A DNA stretch of 64,000 nt from Aquilaria yunnanensis (Eukaryota; Streptophyta; Magnoliopsida; Malvales; Thymelaeaceae), in contig CM077597.1 of assembly GCA_039654915.1 (NCBI GenBank), positions 92,630,001 through 92,694,000 on the forward strand, in the 5' to 3' direction. Both the position numbers and the translations under genes were made by a program. Below are positions 20,286 through 32,209 of the stretch, in pieces (the stretch's first letter is position 1; each line of letters starts with the position of its first letter). The notes under the pieces are model-generated. The model did not search any database. It was not told where the DNA came from and was given only the letters and a program-made list of their open reading frames with translations.

Positions 20286-21064
20286 ATTTGCCTCATGTCT
20301 TGAAGTTCGATTACTCGAAATGTATTCCTTTCATCAAAAACTTGTTCAAATAGGTCCATTTATCTATGAAAAATTATTTTCCTTGTATGACTTGTTTAGG
20401 ATTAAAGGAAATAATTGTTGGTTACAGAACCTTGATATAATATCAAAAAAATACTAATATTATTTGTTTAGGTCTAACTAGTTTTAATACCTGGCATTGC
20501 CTCAGTACCAAATTGTGGGGAAAATATGGTTAAATTTAAAATATGAAGTGTATGGATATAAAATAAAAATAAAAATAAAAATTTAAAAACTCAGTATTAT
20601 AATGAGAAAAAAAGCTAGAAATAATAAATAATGTAATGGAAATTTTAAATAAAAAAATATGTAAAAATGTTATTCACCAACACGAATACTTTACAAGTAA
20701 AATAAAGTGGTAGTAATATGTGTTATGATAGTGTATGCAATAGTTTAAATAAAAATATATGATTATACAACTAATAATCATGTGTTATTAGGTAAATTAT
20801 TAAGAATTCATATTCTAGAATGAATAAAAAATTCTACTAATATTGCATATTATTTTAATTTTTATATAGTTCGTAGTAGTAATAGAACATAAATTAGATA
20901 GGAAATTATAGAATGTCTAGATTAAGATAATTATGTAGGACATTACAAAAAAAGTTTAACAGTTAACAAATCTCTGAGTATATTTTAGATGTTAGCATAT
21001 GGTGATGTAAAATTTAATTTTTATACACTGTTTACAAATTTTTTTGATTGAAGAGTGAGAAAAA

Positions 21065-21965
21065 TATATATGTAAGAAAGACAAATTTACAATAGTGTAT
21101 CAGGCTACTAAAATATGTACGAAAAATATAAGAAAAATAAAAAAGAATATGAGTATTTTAAGTATTAGTTTTAATAACATAGTCCTAGCTCTCTAGCATT
21201 GCCAAGGAACACTGAACCTAGTTGCACTCCCCTAAACTGTTAATTGTATCTTGTATTTCTATAAGTCTTGAGAAACAAGTAAGTTCCCCCACATACTTTA
21301 GAACATCTTATTAAAAGAAGGAATATAGCTACATTAAGGTGTTCAAAACGTATGTTTTGGTATAAGTTAAATCAAATATAAGACTAAGTATAATTGGCCT
21401 AACTTGCCCCTACTAATGGAGATGATAAAAATAAATGTACTGTTCCTACCCCACCCGAACCCAACCACTTGAACTCGACCTTACGCGCAAAGCTTTGAAA
21501 AGGTTATGGGTTAAACCATTTTACTTGAAAATGTAAGAAAACAGATTTATTGTGGAGTACCAAGCTACTGAAATTTGTATGGGAAATATAAGAAAAATAA
21601 AAAAATAGTATGAGTATTTTAGGTATTAGTTCCAAAAACATAGTTTTTACCCTTTAGCGCAGCTACTGCCAAGGGACATGGGTCCAATTATCACTTCCCC
21701 TAATTGCCAATTTTGTCTCATATGCCCTCCAGGTTATGAGAAACTGGCAAGTTTTCCCTTATATTTTACATAATAAAAGAAACATAACCACATTAAGACT
21801 TCAAATGGTAGGTTTTGGCATAGGATAAATCAAATACCACTATAAAATAAAGTATAAGTGCTGAGCTTGCCCCCTAACCTTCCTAAACCAGGCCACTATA
21901 ACTTGACCAAACCGTCAAAGCTTTGAGGAGGTTATAGGTTTAACTAATTCTACTGTATCCTAGCC
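21065..21965 (+). repeat. Tandem duplication of a ~460-bp AT-rich unit
   Basis: Unit 1 (about 21070-21530) and unit 2 (about 21535-21965) share many strings, such as AATATAAGAAAAATAAAAAA, ATGAGTATTTTA with GTATTAGTT, CATTAAG, and CTAAGTATAA/AAAGTATAA. I estimate ~75-80% identity with small indels. No coding content. Confidence 0.65.
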
Positions 21966-21969
21966 CTCA

Positions 21970-24900
21970 TAAATTAGTATATTTATTTTTTAAAAATTTT
22001 TTATCTCAAAATAAAGTCATAATCTAGTGTAAATCTTTTTATGTTACTTTATTTTATACATTTTTGTTTATCAATTATTTGTAGACATAAATATTTTTTA
22101 AAACATAAATAAAATATATAGATAAAAGGACATTTTATGTGTGTGTGTGTGTGTACCCCAGATGGATAAGCGTGTATTACCCACCTATTAGTGGGAGCTG
22201 GGTATGAATTCAGTTACATGTTGAGATGGTTTGGATTTAGCGATACCCTTCCTGAACCTCCCTATTCACATCTTTATCTATGAGAAAGACTCATTACCAT
22301 GATCGGCCTCACCCACCCCCTCAACAAGTACTAAAAAAACTTTCTACCAAAATAAATACATTCTTTATATCAAAAGATTTGTAGTCTAATAAAAATGTTG
22401 TTATTTTTTTTCAAAGAAAAAATGTTTATTACTTTTCAAGATGATTATTTAAAAAATCAATTATCCGTTACATATGCTAGGGTTCTAGTCGAGCTGTGCT
22501 GAGCCATGCCAAGCTCGAACACCCTTAGCTTGAGCTTGATTGAAGCTTTTCATAAAAATCACAATATGATAGTAATAATATATTAGGTGAATCCCAACTA
22601 TTGGACAATTTCTATTTCAAAAAGTTGATAATTATAACAATTAATAGGCACATAAATAAATAAAGGGGAAGTTGATTTCAAATTCTATGGCTAAGAGTAC
22701 AAATACCTAGCTAGGCATTGAGTATTAATAAAAAAGTTGTAAACAATAATTTTTATAGTAAAATTAATCTAATATAGATAATTATAATTAATAAATAGAA
22801 ATAAAAAGATTTGACATATTCATTAAAGAAAATGACTTAACCTAAAAAATTTAACCTGGCCTTAATTTTTTTATTACAATTTATGTTTGAGCATATTCCA
22901 GATATAAAATTATCATAAATTAATTAACCCTTAGTATAGTGCTAGCTTATTTCTTTAATTATTATTTTTTTAGAAAAAAACTTTTAAAGAAAAAATAATA
23001 AATTTCAAGTTAACATAAAAAGGCTCCAATTGAGTGTCATGTATATTTTTGGTGAATAAACATGATTGAGTGATGAAAATAATAGGGACACCATTTAATG
23101 TAAAATATATTTATAAATTTAAAATGAAAAATACAATAACAATTGAAAAAATAGAAGATAACAAAAAATTTTAAGAGTAACCTACCACACCACAAAAAAA
23201 TATTAAAATATTGAATGAAAAGAAAAAAATGGAACAAAAACATGTCCAGTATTGTCTATTAGTTTATATTTTGTTTTTAGTATGTACTTATATATGTGAG
23301 AAATATTACAATAGGAATGAAAAAGTCTAAGATGTAATAAATATAATAATATTAACACAAATCATAATGGAGTTTACTTTTTTGTATAATGCATAGTTGA
23401 CCAAACCAATTTAAAACAAGAAAAATGCGATCGTTAATTTGATGTGTTGGTTTAACAAAAAAAAAGCTGAATTTTGAAAATCATGCAAGAATTTTGTATT
23501 GAATTCAAACCTTTATGATTGAATAAAAAACTAATGCCTTGCACCATTGAGAATAATAAAACTATTTTTGATAAGTGTTAAAGTATTTTCTATATTTTTC
23601 TGAAATGAATTAAATGTTAATAAACGTCAATTTGATTTTATTTTGGAAACAATTAACGTTGACATTCCCTGATTCAAATTTACAATTATTTAAAAAATTA
23701 ATTGTTTTCATTTTATGGAAATAGGTGCTAATGGATGTGATCTTTTTATTTTAGATAACAAAATGTTTCCTCATGAAAAAATCATTCTTGTTACGTAAAA
23801 TATGTTACCTATTAAATTTTTATAATATAGAAGTGGAATGAATGTTTTATAATAAATATTAAAAGTTATGATATTTTTGTCAAAATTATTCTTTACTAAT
23901 TGCATTATACGAATAGGATTTCGAAGAGCTTTCCTTTTTGTGTGAAATTAATATACTAATTTATCTGAGAAAATATGCCACAAGTATTTATTTTAAATAT
24001 GTTAGTTTGTGAGAGATTGTGAGGAAGGCAAAGGAATAATGAAAATTTTGTTTCCAAAAGCATTAAGATGGATATTTTTGGTACCAAAATTATAAAATCA
24101 TGATACTGATTAGTAAAAGAAAAAGTATACAAGAAAAATGCCTTTTACAGTGACAACATGACCATTATACTTTTATGGGCTTTGTATAATTATATTTATT
24201 ATAGGTTAAACTTACTAAATAGTGTAATTACAGTAATAATAATTTATGAGTTTACAAAATAAAAATGACACACTTAGAAGATGTAAAAAATGGAAAAGTA
24301 ACATATTATCAAATATAAATAAGAAATTAACATATAACTATTATACAACATAGAATTTTTTTTCTTCTTTCTTATCCCCCATCAACTCATCTCCATATTT
24401 CTATCTCGTCTTTATATCTTCAATAACATAGCTTTCAAGTTTGTCATTTGTTATAAAAGTGGTGAAAATCAATATTTTTTAAAGGAAGATTCAATAATAT
24501 AGTTAAAATTTAGTTAGAATTGCAATTTAAAAGACAAAATTTCATAATTTGAATCTTAAAAATAAATAAAATGAGAATTTCTTAGGACTGATATATCACT
24601 ACATAATAATATTGTGTTAATCAAAATAGATTTCCAAAAAGAAAGAATACACAAACACACATGCACTATGAAAAAAAAAATGTTATTCAATTGATTATTA
24701 TACATATATAGTACCTATAACAAATTGCTCTTAGATTAATTTCATCTTTTATTCTTGAAATATTAATATCCAACATTTATCTTGCTAGTTGACCAAAAGG
24801 TGTGGTTTAACAATTAGTAATTGGATTTTTCTCTTACAAAAAAAAAACATTAGAATTTTTTAATCTTTCAATTGCCACGTTTATCGATCTGGTTACACAA

Positions 24901-25100
24901 AATTGATAGTATTTATTGGTCTCATATAAATATTTATGGTCTCATATGAACAATGGGCAAGCTTATAAACTTTTCATGACATATAATGGATAAAATGGAA
25001 AGATTGTAAAACTTCAATGGCAAAATCAACAGAAATAAAAAAATAAGGAGCTAATTAGTTACAAGAAAAAACTTAAGAGTCAAAAAGGCCATTTTAGCCT
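21970..25100. other. AT-rich intergenic DNA, no gene recognised
   Basis: A GT microsatellite lies at 22139-22153. No coding signature. The region ends at the probable promoter and first exon of the eEF2 paralogue. Confidence 0.45.
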
Positions 25101-25109
25101 CTTTAATCC

Positions 25110-25686
25110 TTGGCTTGGAAAGAACGAAAACCATACCACCCGGCGCTCAAAAACCCCAAATTATCTTACATTCCCACCATTTTCGTTTCTTGCTTGCTAC
25201 CGGTCGAGTGTTTTTTGCTTCTCTGGCAACCAGCAGTGTAAGATTTGCTCCTCCTTTCTCATACATTCAGATATCTCTGCTTTTCATTGTGTTGGAGTCC
25301 TGTTTTACGTCTTAAATCTTGAGCGACAACTTCACTTCTCTACTTTTCTTTCCGTCTTGCTTGCCTGCTGATTTGATTGATTTCGACCTTGCTTCCTATT
25401 TTATGCTACTTATTGAGCTACCGATTGAGCTGTTTTCTACTTTCTTTAAAAGTGAAATCAGCAAGTCTGTGTTCGCCGCGAGAGTTTACGCTCGTTGTTG
25501 GTGATATTTTGGGTGCAAGTTTTAGACTAAGTTTATTCTTGCTTTTTTATATGGTTTTCTTGCTTCTTGGAGCTATTGATTAAGCCTTGTTCTTGCCATA
25601 GTTGATGAGTTGAGGGATTGCCAGCTCATGGACATGTATTTTGTAGGTGGCTTAAGTGTTTACGGTGGCAGCATTTGGAATCCCAG
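25110..25686 (+). other. Probable 5' UTR exons of the eEF2 paralogue
   Basis: A likely first non-coding exon ends near CCAGCAGT|GTAAGA (~25240). An intron then ends at TTTTGTAG (~25647), and a second exon segment carries the ATG at 25687. The boundaries come from splice-site look only. Confidence 0.45.
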
Positions 25687-28600
25687 ATGGTACGGCTATC
25701 TTTTATGTTAATCTCTTGAGTTTTTTGAATTCTTGTGTCTTGTTTAGTGTTTAGTTGTGATGCATTGTTTTTTTATACATAGGTGATGTTTACGGTTGAG
25801 GGAATGAGAAGACTCATGGAAAATAAACATAATATCCGTAATTTGTGTGTCATTGGACATATTGACCATGGTATGAATCTTATCATCTTTTGCGTGGTTC
25901 TCTTTTACTAGATGCATACAGAGTACTTCCTCTGTAATGTTTTGCTTTTTCTGGTACATTATGGTACAGAGTACTGGTTGATGCTAGATGCAAGTGTAGT
26001 CCCCTACTAACACACAATACAAAACAAAATTTTCTGGCCTTTTTGCTTATTATTTGTTTTCTGCTAAGTGTCTATAAGCTCTTGATGTGTATTATTTTGG
26101 TCACCTACATGTAGGAACATGTAGATCGTTTGGTATAATCTTCCTTTTTTGTGTTTTCATTTTAAGGACTTCACTCAAATTATGAAGTTCATACTTCCAA
26201 TTTTTTCACGTGGTTTCTCATTTTCCTGTTTTGTTTTCAAGAAACTGAGCAAGACCAAAGCTGCAGATAGGAAATAGGTTGCAGTAGAGGGGCTGTTCTG
26301 TTAGAGAGAATTTTTATATTTTGCTTTCACAATTTTTTGAGGACTTGGGTGCACTGCTTTCTGGTTTCAAGAAACTAAGAGGACAATCAAAAGATATTTG
26401 TGGTTTAGCTCAGTTCTCCTGATCTTAGCAAAGAAAGTCTTCAACATCCGTGAAAAATATTGAGTTTCACTTTCACTGAAGGAATTTTCCAGGAAAAGAA
26501 ACTATCCTCGACTAGACAGGCCATTTATTATTCTGCTATTTAATTCCCTCTTCATCATTCATGATGTTCTGCTATTTCATTTGCTTGTTTATCACTCATG
26601 GTGGAAGAACTATCTTCATCTATTGTGTAAATCTGTCAACCAGAGAAGAAAGGTTTTCCACCATACTCTACAATGTTCCACCATACTCTACAATGTTCTC
26701 ATACTGTTCTGACAATTCACAGGAAAGTCAACACTTATCACTTCCCTTGTGGCTGGTGCTGGTATCCTTGCACAAGAATTCCCTGGTCAGGTTAGGATGA
26801 AAGGAACCCGACAGGGTGAGGCTGAAGAGGGTGCTACAATCAAGTCTACTGGTGTATCTCTCTATTATGAAATGAGTGACGAGTCTATGAAGAATTACGA
26901 GGGACAGAGACAGGGCAATGAGTATCTCATAAATCTTATTGACTCACCTGGGCATGTGGACTTTTCATCTGAAGTCACTGCTGCTCTTCGGATTACTGAT
27001 GGTGCTCTCGTGGTTGTAGACTGTGTGGAAGGTGTTCGTGTCCAGACGGGGAATGTGATCCGACAAGCACTTGGTGAGAGGATCAGGCCTGTCCTAACTG
27101 TTAACAAGTTGGACAAGTGCTTCATCGAGCTTCAGGTAGATGGAGAGGAGGCCTACCAGACGTTCCAGAGGGTCATTGAGGACGCAAATGTGGTTATTGC
27201 CACTTATGACGACCCCTTTCTTGGAGATGTTCAGGTCTACCCTGAGAAAGGAACGGTTGCATTCTCTTCTGGGTTGCATGGTTGGGCTTTCACTTTGAAC
27301 AACTTCGCAAAGATGTATGCCTCCAAATTTGGAGTTGATGAGACAAAGCTGGTGGAAAGACTGTGGGGTGACAACTTCTTTGACCCAGATACAAAGAAGT
27401 GGACCACCAAAAGCACCGGGTCTCCGAAATGCAAGCGTGGGTTTGTTCAGTTTTGCTATGAACCCATCAAGAAGATTATCAACACCTGCATGAATGGCCC
27501 AAAAGAGAAGCTGTGGGAAATGTTGGAAAAACTGGGCGTGACGATGAACTCTGGAGAGAAGGATTTGATGGGCAAGCATCTTATGAAGCGTGTCATGCAG
27601 AACTGGCTTCCTGCAAGCTGTGCTGTGCTTGAAATGATGATATATCATCTCCCCTCACCTGCTAAGGCCCAGGAATACCGTGTTGAGAACCTTTATGAAG
27701 GTCCCCTAGATGATCATTATGCAACAGCTATTCGGGATTGTGACCCTGAGGGTCCATTGATGCTTTACGTTTCAAAGATGATTCCTGCATCTATTCCTGC
27801 ATCTGAAAAGGGTAGATTTTTTGCTTTTGGTCGTGTGTTTGCTGGTAAGGTTGCAACTGGGATGAAAGTGAGGATCATGGGACCAAATTACGTCCCTGGG
27901 GAGAAAAGGGATTTATATGTAAAGAACATCCAGAGGACTGTTATCTGGATGGGAAAGAAGCAGCAAACGGTCGAATATGTTCCGTGTGGCAACGTTGTTG
28001 GCATGGTTGGCTTGGACCAATTTATTACAAAGAATGCCACTCTTACTGGTGAAAAGGAAGCTGATGCTTGTCCTATCAAAGCAATGAAGTTCTCTGTTTC
28101 TCCTGTTGTACGTGTGGCTGTTCAGTGCAAGGTAGCAGCAGATCTTCCCAAGCTTGTGGAAGGCCTCAGGAGTTTGGCAAAGTCTGATCCTATGGTTGTG
28201 TGTACAATTGAGGAGTCTGGAGAGTACGTCATCGCCGGTGCAGGCCAACTGCACTTGAAGACCTGTTTGAAGGACTTGCGAGACGATTTCGTGGGAGGAG
28301 CTGAGATCATACACTCTGAACCTGCTGTGTCATTCCGTGAGACTGTCCTTGAGAGGTCTTCCAGGACTGTGATGTGCAGAACTCCAAATAAGCTCAACCG
28401 TATATTCATGGAGGCTCGTCCAATGGAGGAGGGTCTTGCAGAGGCTATTGATGAGGGTCGTATTGGACCCAGGGATGATCCTAAAGTCTGGTCAAGGATC
28501 TTGTCAGAGGAGTTTGGCTGGGATAAGGATCTTGCAAAGAAGATTTGGTGTTTTGGTCCTGAAACTACCGGTCCCAACATGGTTGTGGATAAGTGCAGGG

Positions 28601-29175
28601 GAGTCCAGTACTTGAATGGGATAAAGGATTCTGTGGTTGCTGGGTTCCAATTGGCATCAAAGGGAGGCGTCCTAGCAGGGGAGAACATGAGGGGTATATG
28701 CTTTGATATATGTGATGCCATCCTGCATGCTGATGCTATTAAGAGAGGTGGTAATCAGGTCGTTCCCACTGTTAGGAGGGCTATACATGCTTCCCAGCTG
28801 ACTGCCAAGCCAAGGGTTCTTGAACCTGTGTATTTGGTGGAGATCCAGACCCCAGAGCACGCTCTTGGTGCTATTAAGAACGTTGTCCATATGAGCCGAG
28901 GGCATGTGTTTGAGGAAACGCGGAGGCCAGGTTCCCCGTTGTGCAAAATTATGGCTTACCTTCCCGTTGTCGAGTCATTTGGATTCCCAGGCACGTTGTG
29001 GGCTGCTACATCTGGCCAGGCCTTTCCACAGTTTGTATTTGATCACTGGGCCTTGATGCCGTCTGATCCTTTTGAGCCCACTTCCCAAGCTGGGGTCTTG
29101 GTTGCTAAAACACGGATGAGGAAGGGCTTGAAGGAGCAGATACCTCCAATTTCCAAATACGAGGATGAGATGTGA
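25687..29175 (+). CDS. Diverged translation elongation factor 2 (eEF2) paralogue
   Basis: Three coding exons: ATG alone at 25687-25689 (followed by GT), 25783-25870, and 26723-29175. Joined they give 847 codons against 843 in normal plant eEF2. The extra four come from a 12-base tandem repeat encoding IPAS twice (27781-27804). eEF2 is the GTPase that drives ribosome translocation. G1 (GHIDHGKST, residues 26-34), G3 (DSPGH) and G4 (NKLD) are intact, and domains II-V follow in order to the usual C-terminus. Odd points: switch I reads [13 protein letters not shown] where plants have TRxDEAERGITI. In domain [11 protein letters not shown] has Lys704 where the diphthamide-precursor His is otherwise nearly universal. 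Many near-invariant residues are changed, yet there is no stop or frameshift over 2.5 kb. It is either a specialised paralogue or a gene early in decay. Confidence 0.9.
28741..28743 (+). other. Diphthamide His position replaced by Lys (AAG) in the eEF2 paralogue
   Basis: The codon for residue 704 is AAG. In eukaryotic eEF2 the matching His of the motif IHRGGGQ is converted to diphthamide. Here the motif reads IKRGGNQ, so this protein cannot carry the modification. Confidence 0.88.
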
Positions 29176-29179
29176 TTTT

Positions 29180-30935
29180 TTGTTTCTGTCGTTCGCTAGG
29201 TGATGGAATCTGAGTCTGACGTCTAGCTCTAGCCTACTAGAAGAAGTACAGTCTACTAATACCGCTACTGTTTTAGGTGCCTTTTTCTCTGTTGGAGAGT
29301 ATACTGAAAGTGTTAGTATGGCATTTGCATCCATCTTTGTGTCTACATTTTCCTTCTTTCGTGATTTGTGGTGCCTCTCTGCCGGTTAATTGACGTAGAG
29401 CCTGTGGTGCTTTCGGCTATTGGCCGCCGATAGCTATTTACTGTTGCTTTTTTAGCTGGTCTTTGTTGCTTCAAACTTGTTTTCGCCGGTAATCTTATTA
29501 CTTAGGTCAATATCCCATGCACTGCGTAAACGGAAAAAACGTAATTTTGCCAGATGAGGAAGTTTCTTCCCAGTACATTATTTCAAATGAAGCAGCTGGC
29601 TTTATAGCCTTACAGAAGCAACGGCGCCACATCTAAAACGATGTCTATAAACGTACGTGATAGCTAAGAAAACAATTGAAACTAGCACTTATCCGTATTG
29701 TTGAAAGGATAACTTAAGAATCAAGCAAGAATCCTAACACATTGTCAGTGTAATTTTTTTTTTCTTCATCAGCAGTTTATTTTGTTTGGACACGAGGTGA
29801 AAGTTAATATCAATGATACCAGCATTTGCGCGTAGAGCGCTGTGTCAAACTCCTCCACCTTAACTAGTAGTTTGGATGGTTCCTAATAAATTTGTTTCTA
29901 ATATTTTTCTGAGTTCAATCGATTATTATTATTATTATTTTTTTTACTTTGGACATGGTCATATTCATGGTACCAATCACTCTTGCAGGTCTCGCAATGA
30001 AAATATTTTCATAAATAAATGAGATTGTGTGTTATTTGTATAGAAAAGTGTAAGCAATCCCAATTTTGAAAATGTCAAATATTGTTGTAGAGAAGATGTG
30101 TACAGTTATTTGCATGCCAAGAAAGTAATATCACACTTCAACTTAGCTAACGTGGCTTTAGACATGACAATGCTTGAAAATTAGAAAGTAAAAAGGGCAA
30201 ATAACCCACCTAAGTTATTGTCATGCAAATTATTCACTATTGCTCTTTTACAGTTAAGTGCACCAAATAACATTTTCATTCGAGTGAAATTCAATTCTAA
30301 ATTAGCCACTTATAGAACTAACGGAGGTTGTATTTCATTTGTTTTATATATAACATATCTATTAAGTGTGATGGATGGTAGAAATAAAAAATAAATAAGA
30401 CAATTTAATCATCCTCTTACCTAAATTGCACGTACAATTTTATTCTTAAACTTTGTTCACTGATGCACATAGGTCCCGAATACTAATTGATATAATACAT
30501 TAATTGTTTTGAGGTGTGTGTTGTTTTCTTTTTCATTATTATTGTTACTTCTTGTATCTTGGACATTGTAAAGAATGGTTACAAGTGATATAATAGTGCG
30601 CCGTCTACCTATATAGCACCTTGCCCTTTCTAATCCAAGCGTTTAATTAATTGCGAAAGGGTGAAATTTTTTACATAAATTATTATCACAAATTAATTCT
30701 ATGCAAAAAATTACCCGCAAGAAAATAATTTTATTATTAATATAGGAATTTTTTTTTTCCTAATCCAATGGATTGATGCCACCAAAGTTGGCTGCCACTA
30801 ACTTTTGTACGCTAAAATAGATAGATCCCCAAAGCGATAAGGATTGCGTTGACGAGTCAGATAACTTGCGGAATTCCTTTTGCCGGAAGAAGAAGAGATA
30901 CCTTATTAGTTTCGGCTACAAAAATTTCACGAGTT
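29180..30935. other. 3' UTR of the eEF2 paralogue and intergenic DNA
   Basis: The first few hundred bases after the stop are the likely 3' UTR. No further gene is recognised before the F-box promoter. Confidence 0.45.
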
Positions 30936-30943
30936 TATGACTC

Positions 30944-30952
30944 TTTATATAG
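30944..30952 (+). promoter_or_regulatory. TATA-like box of the F-box gene
   Basis: TTTATATAG within GACTCTTTATATAG lies 141 bases before the ATG. The dead paralogue has the similar AACTCTTTATAT at 52026-52036, so the promoter was duplicated with the gene. Confidence 0.5.
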
Positions 30953-31092
30953 ATTTTAATTTCGTTTCATTAGGTCTCGAGGAAGAAGGGAAAAACTTGT
31001 GTCCCTCCGCCGCCGTATTTTCGTTCAAGATTGCCAGCCAGCAAAGATAAGTTTGACAGGCGCAACAAGCGGAAGCAAAAGAAGTTGTGCCA

Positions 31093-32205
31093 ATGGAGGA
31101 GGATGATTTTAGGCTATGTGATCTTCCCGATGAGATTGTGATCCACATCCTCGACAGACTCAATTCCGTGGCGAGAGTTCGTTTCGCTGCTGTTTGCAGG
31201 GCCTGGAAACTTCTGCTTCGTAGGCTTCTCCCACTTCTCGCAGAGCCAAAAGAGCTCCCATGGTTTATAACAGGAGGGCAAGACAAGAAGGGCCACTGCA
31301 TCGTTCTTCAACAGACATGTTCTCGTAACAACCAACTGGAAGCCTGCACCAAAATCAAGCGCACCTTGAAGCAAGAGTTGCTCGACGCAATCCCACCAGC
31401 CAGAGCAGAACGCAGTGGGTTTGAGCATGGTACAAGTTCCGGTTGGGTTGTTTTTTATTTCATGGACCAGCCTCGTCCTGCTCTCTGCTTGTACTCCCCT
31501 TTCACTGAGAAACTTATCTATCTGCCACCTGGTTTGCCTCGTTGTTACAAGGGGCTCGCGATGTCCCATCCTCCAACTTGTTCCGATTGTGTCTTTTTCG
31601 CCTTTTCGGATTGCTGGTCGGAGATGTGTACTTACACATGGCGCCCTGGTGACAAGAATTGGACGAAGCATGACCTTGACATTGTTTGTGATATGATTCG
31701 TACGGCACCCACATTGGAGAGTTTGATGTTTCTTGAAGGAAGCTTCTATTGCCTATTTCGTAGTGGTCATCTGTTGGCCTTCAAGGTCGCTGACAAATCG
31801 TGGAAACTGTTGACGGATTCTAGGCCATCAGAAGCTCTTTATGACTTCTCTTGTAGATATTATGAATTGGCTGAATGTGATGGCGATATCATACTGGTGG
31901 CCTACGCTTGCCTGTCACAAAATTGCCGTTGTAGTGCGTGGAAGTACGAGTGGGCGGAGAGGAGCTGGAGGAAGATCAACAATTTGGGTGGACGGGTGTT
32001 ATTTGTCAACCAGGGACCATGCTCCAAGAGCATGGCGGTTCCAGCAGTCGGAGAGCTGCAAGGTTTGGCCGATAGGATCTATTGCTCTTATGATGGGCAT
32101 CTCCAGACGTATTTTTCATTGCGGGATGGGAAGTTCCATTGCTATAATTTTTCTATTAGTTATGCATATTTGTATTGGATTACACCCCCACCGTTACAAG
32201 TTTGA
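31093..32205 (+). CDS. F-box protein with DUF295-type C-terminal region
   Basis: A 370-residue single-exon ORF starting at ATG 31093. An upstream in-frame GTG is not needed. Residues ~6-50 form an F-box (LCDLPDEIVIHILDRL, then VRFAAVCRAWKLLL), which binds SKP1 and places the protein in an SCF ubiquitin ligase. The C-terminal part has the repeated beta-strand look of plant DUF295/kelch-like substrate-recognition regions: LCLYSPFTEKLIYLPPGLP, SGHLLAFKVADKSWKLL, ELAECDGDIILVAYA, and SWRKINNLGGRVLFV. The substrate is unknown. It is intact and has a broken relative at 52081, as expected for this fast birth-and-death family. Confidence 0.87.
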   Translation: MEEDDFRLCDLPDEIVIHILDRLNSVARVRFAAVCRAWKLLLRRLLPLLAEPKELPWFITGGQDKKGHCIVLQQTCSRNNQLEACTKIKRTLKQELLDAIPPARAERSGFEHGTSSGWVVFYFMDQPRPALCLYSPFTEKLIYLPPGLPRCYKGLAMSHPPTCSDCVFFAFSDCWSEMCTYTWRPGDKNWTKHDLDIVCDMIRTAPTLESLMFLEGSFYCLFRSGHLLAFKVADKSWKLLTDSRPSEALYDFSCRYYELAECDGDIILVAYACLSQNCRCSAWKYEWAERSWRKINNLGGRVLFVNQGPCSKSMAVPAVGELQGLADRIYCSYDGHLQTYFSLRDGKFHCYNFSISYAYLYWITPPPLQV

Positions 32206-32209
32206 AGCT

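Noticed and set aside
26895..28946. Several antisense ORFs across the eEF2 paralogue
   Set aside because: They are shadows of a conserved coding exon on the other strand.
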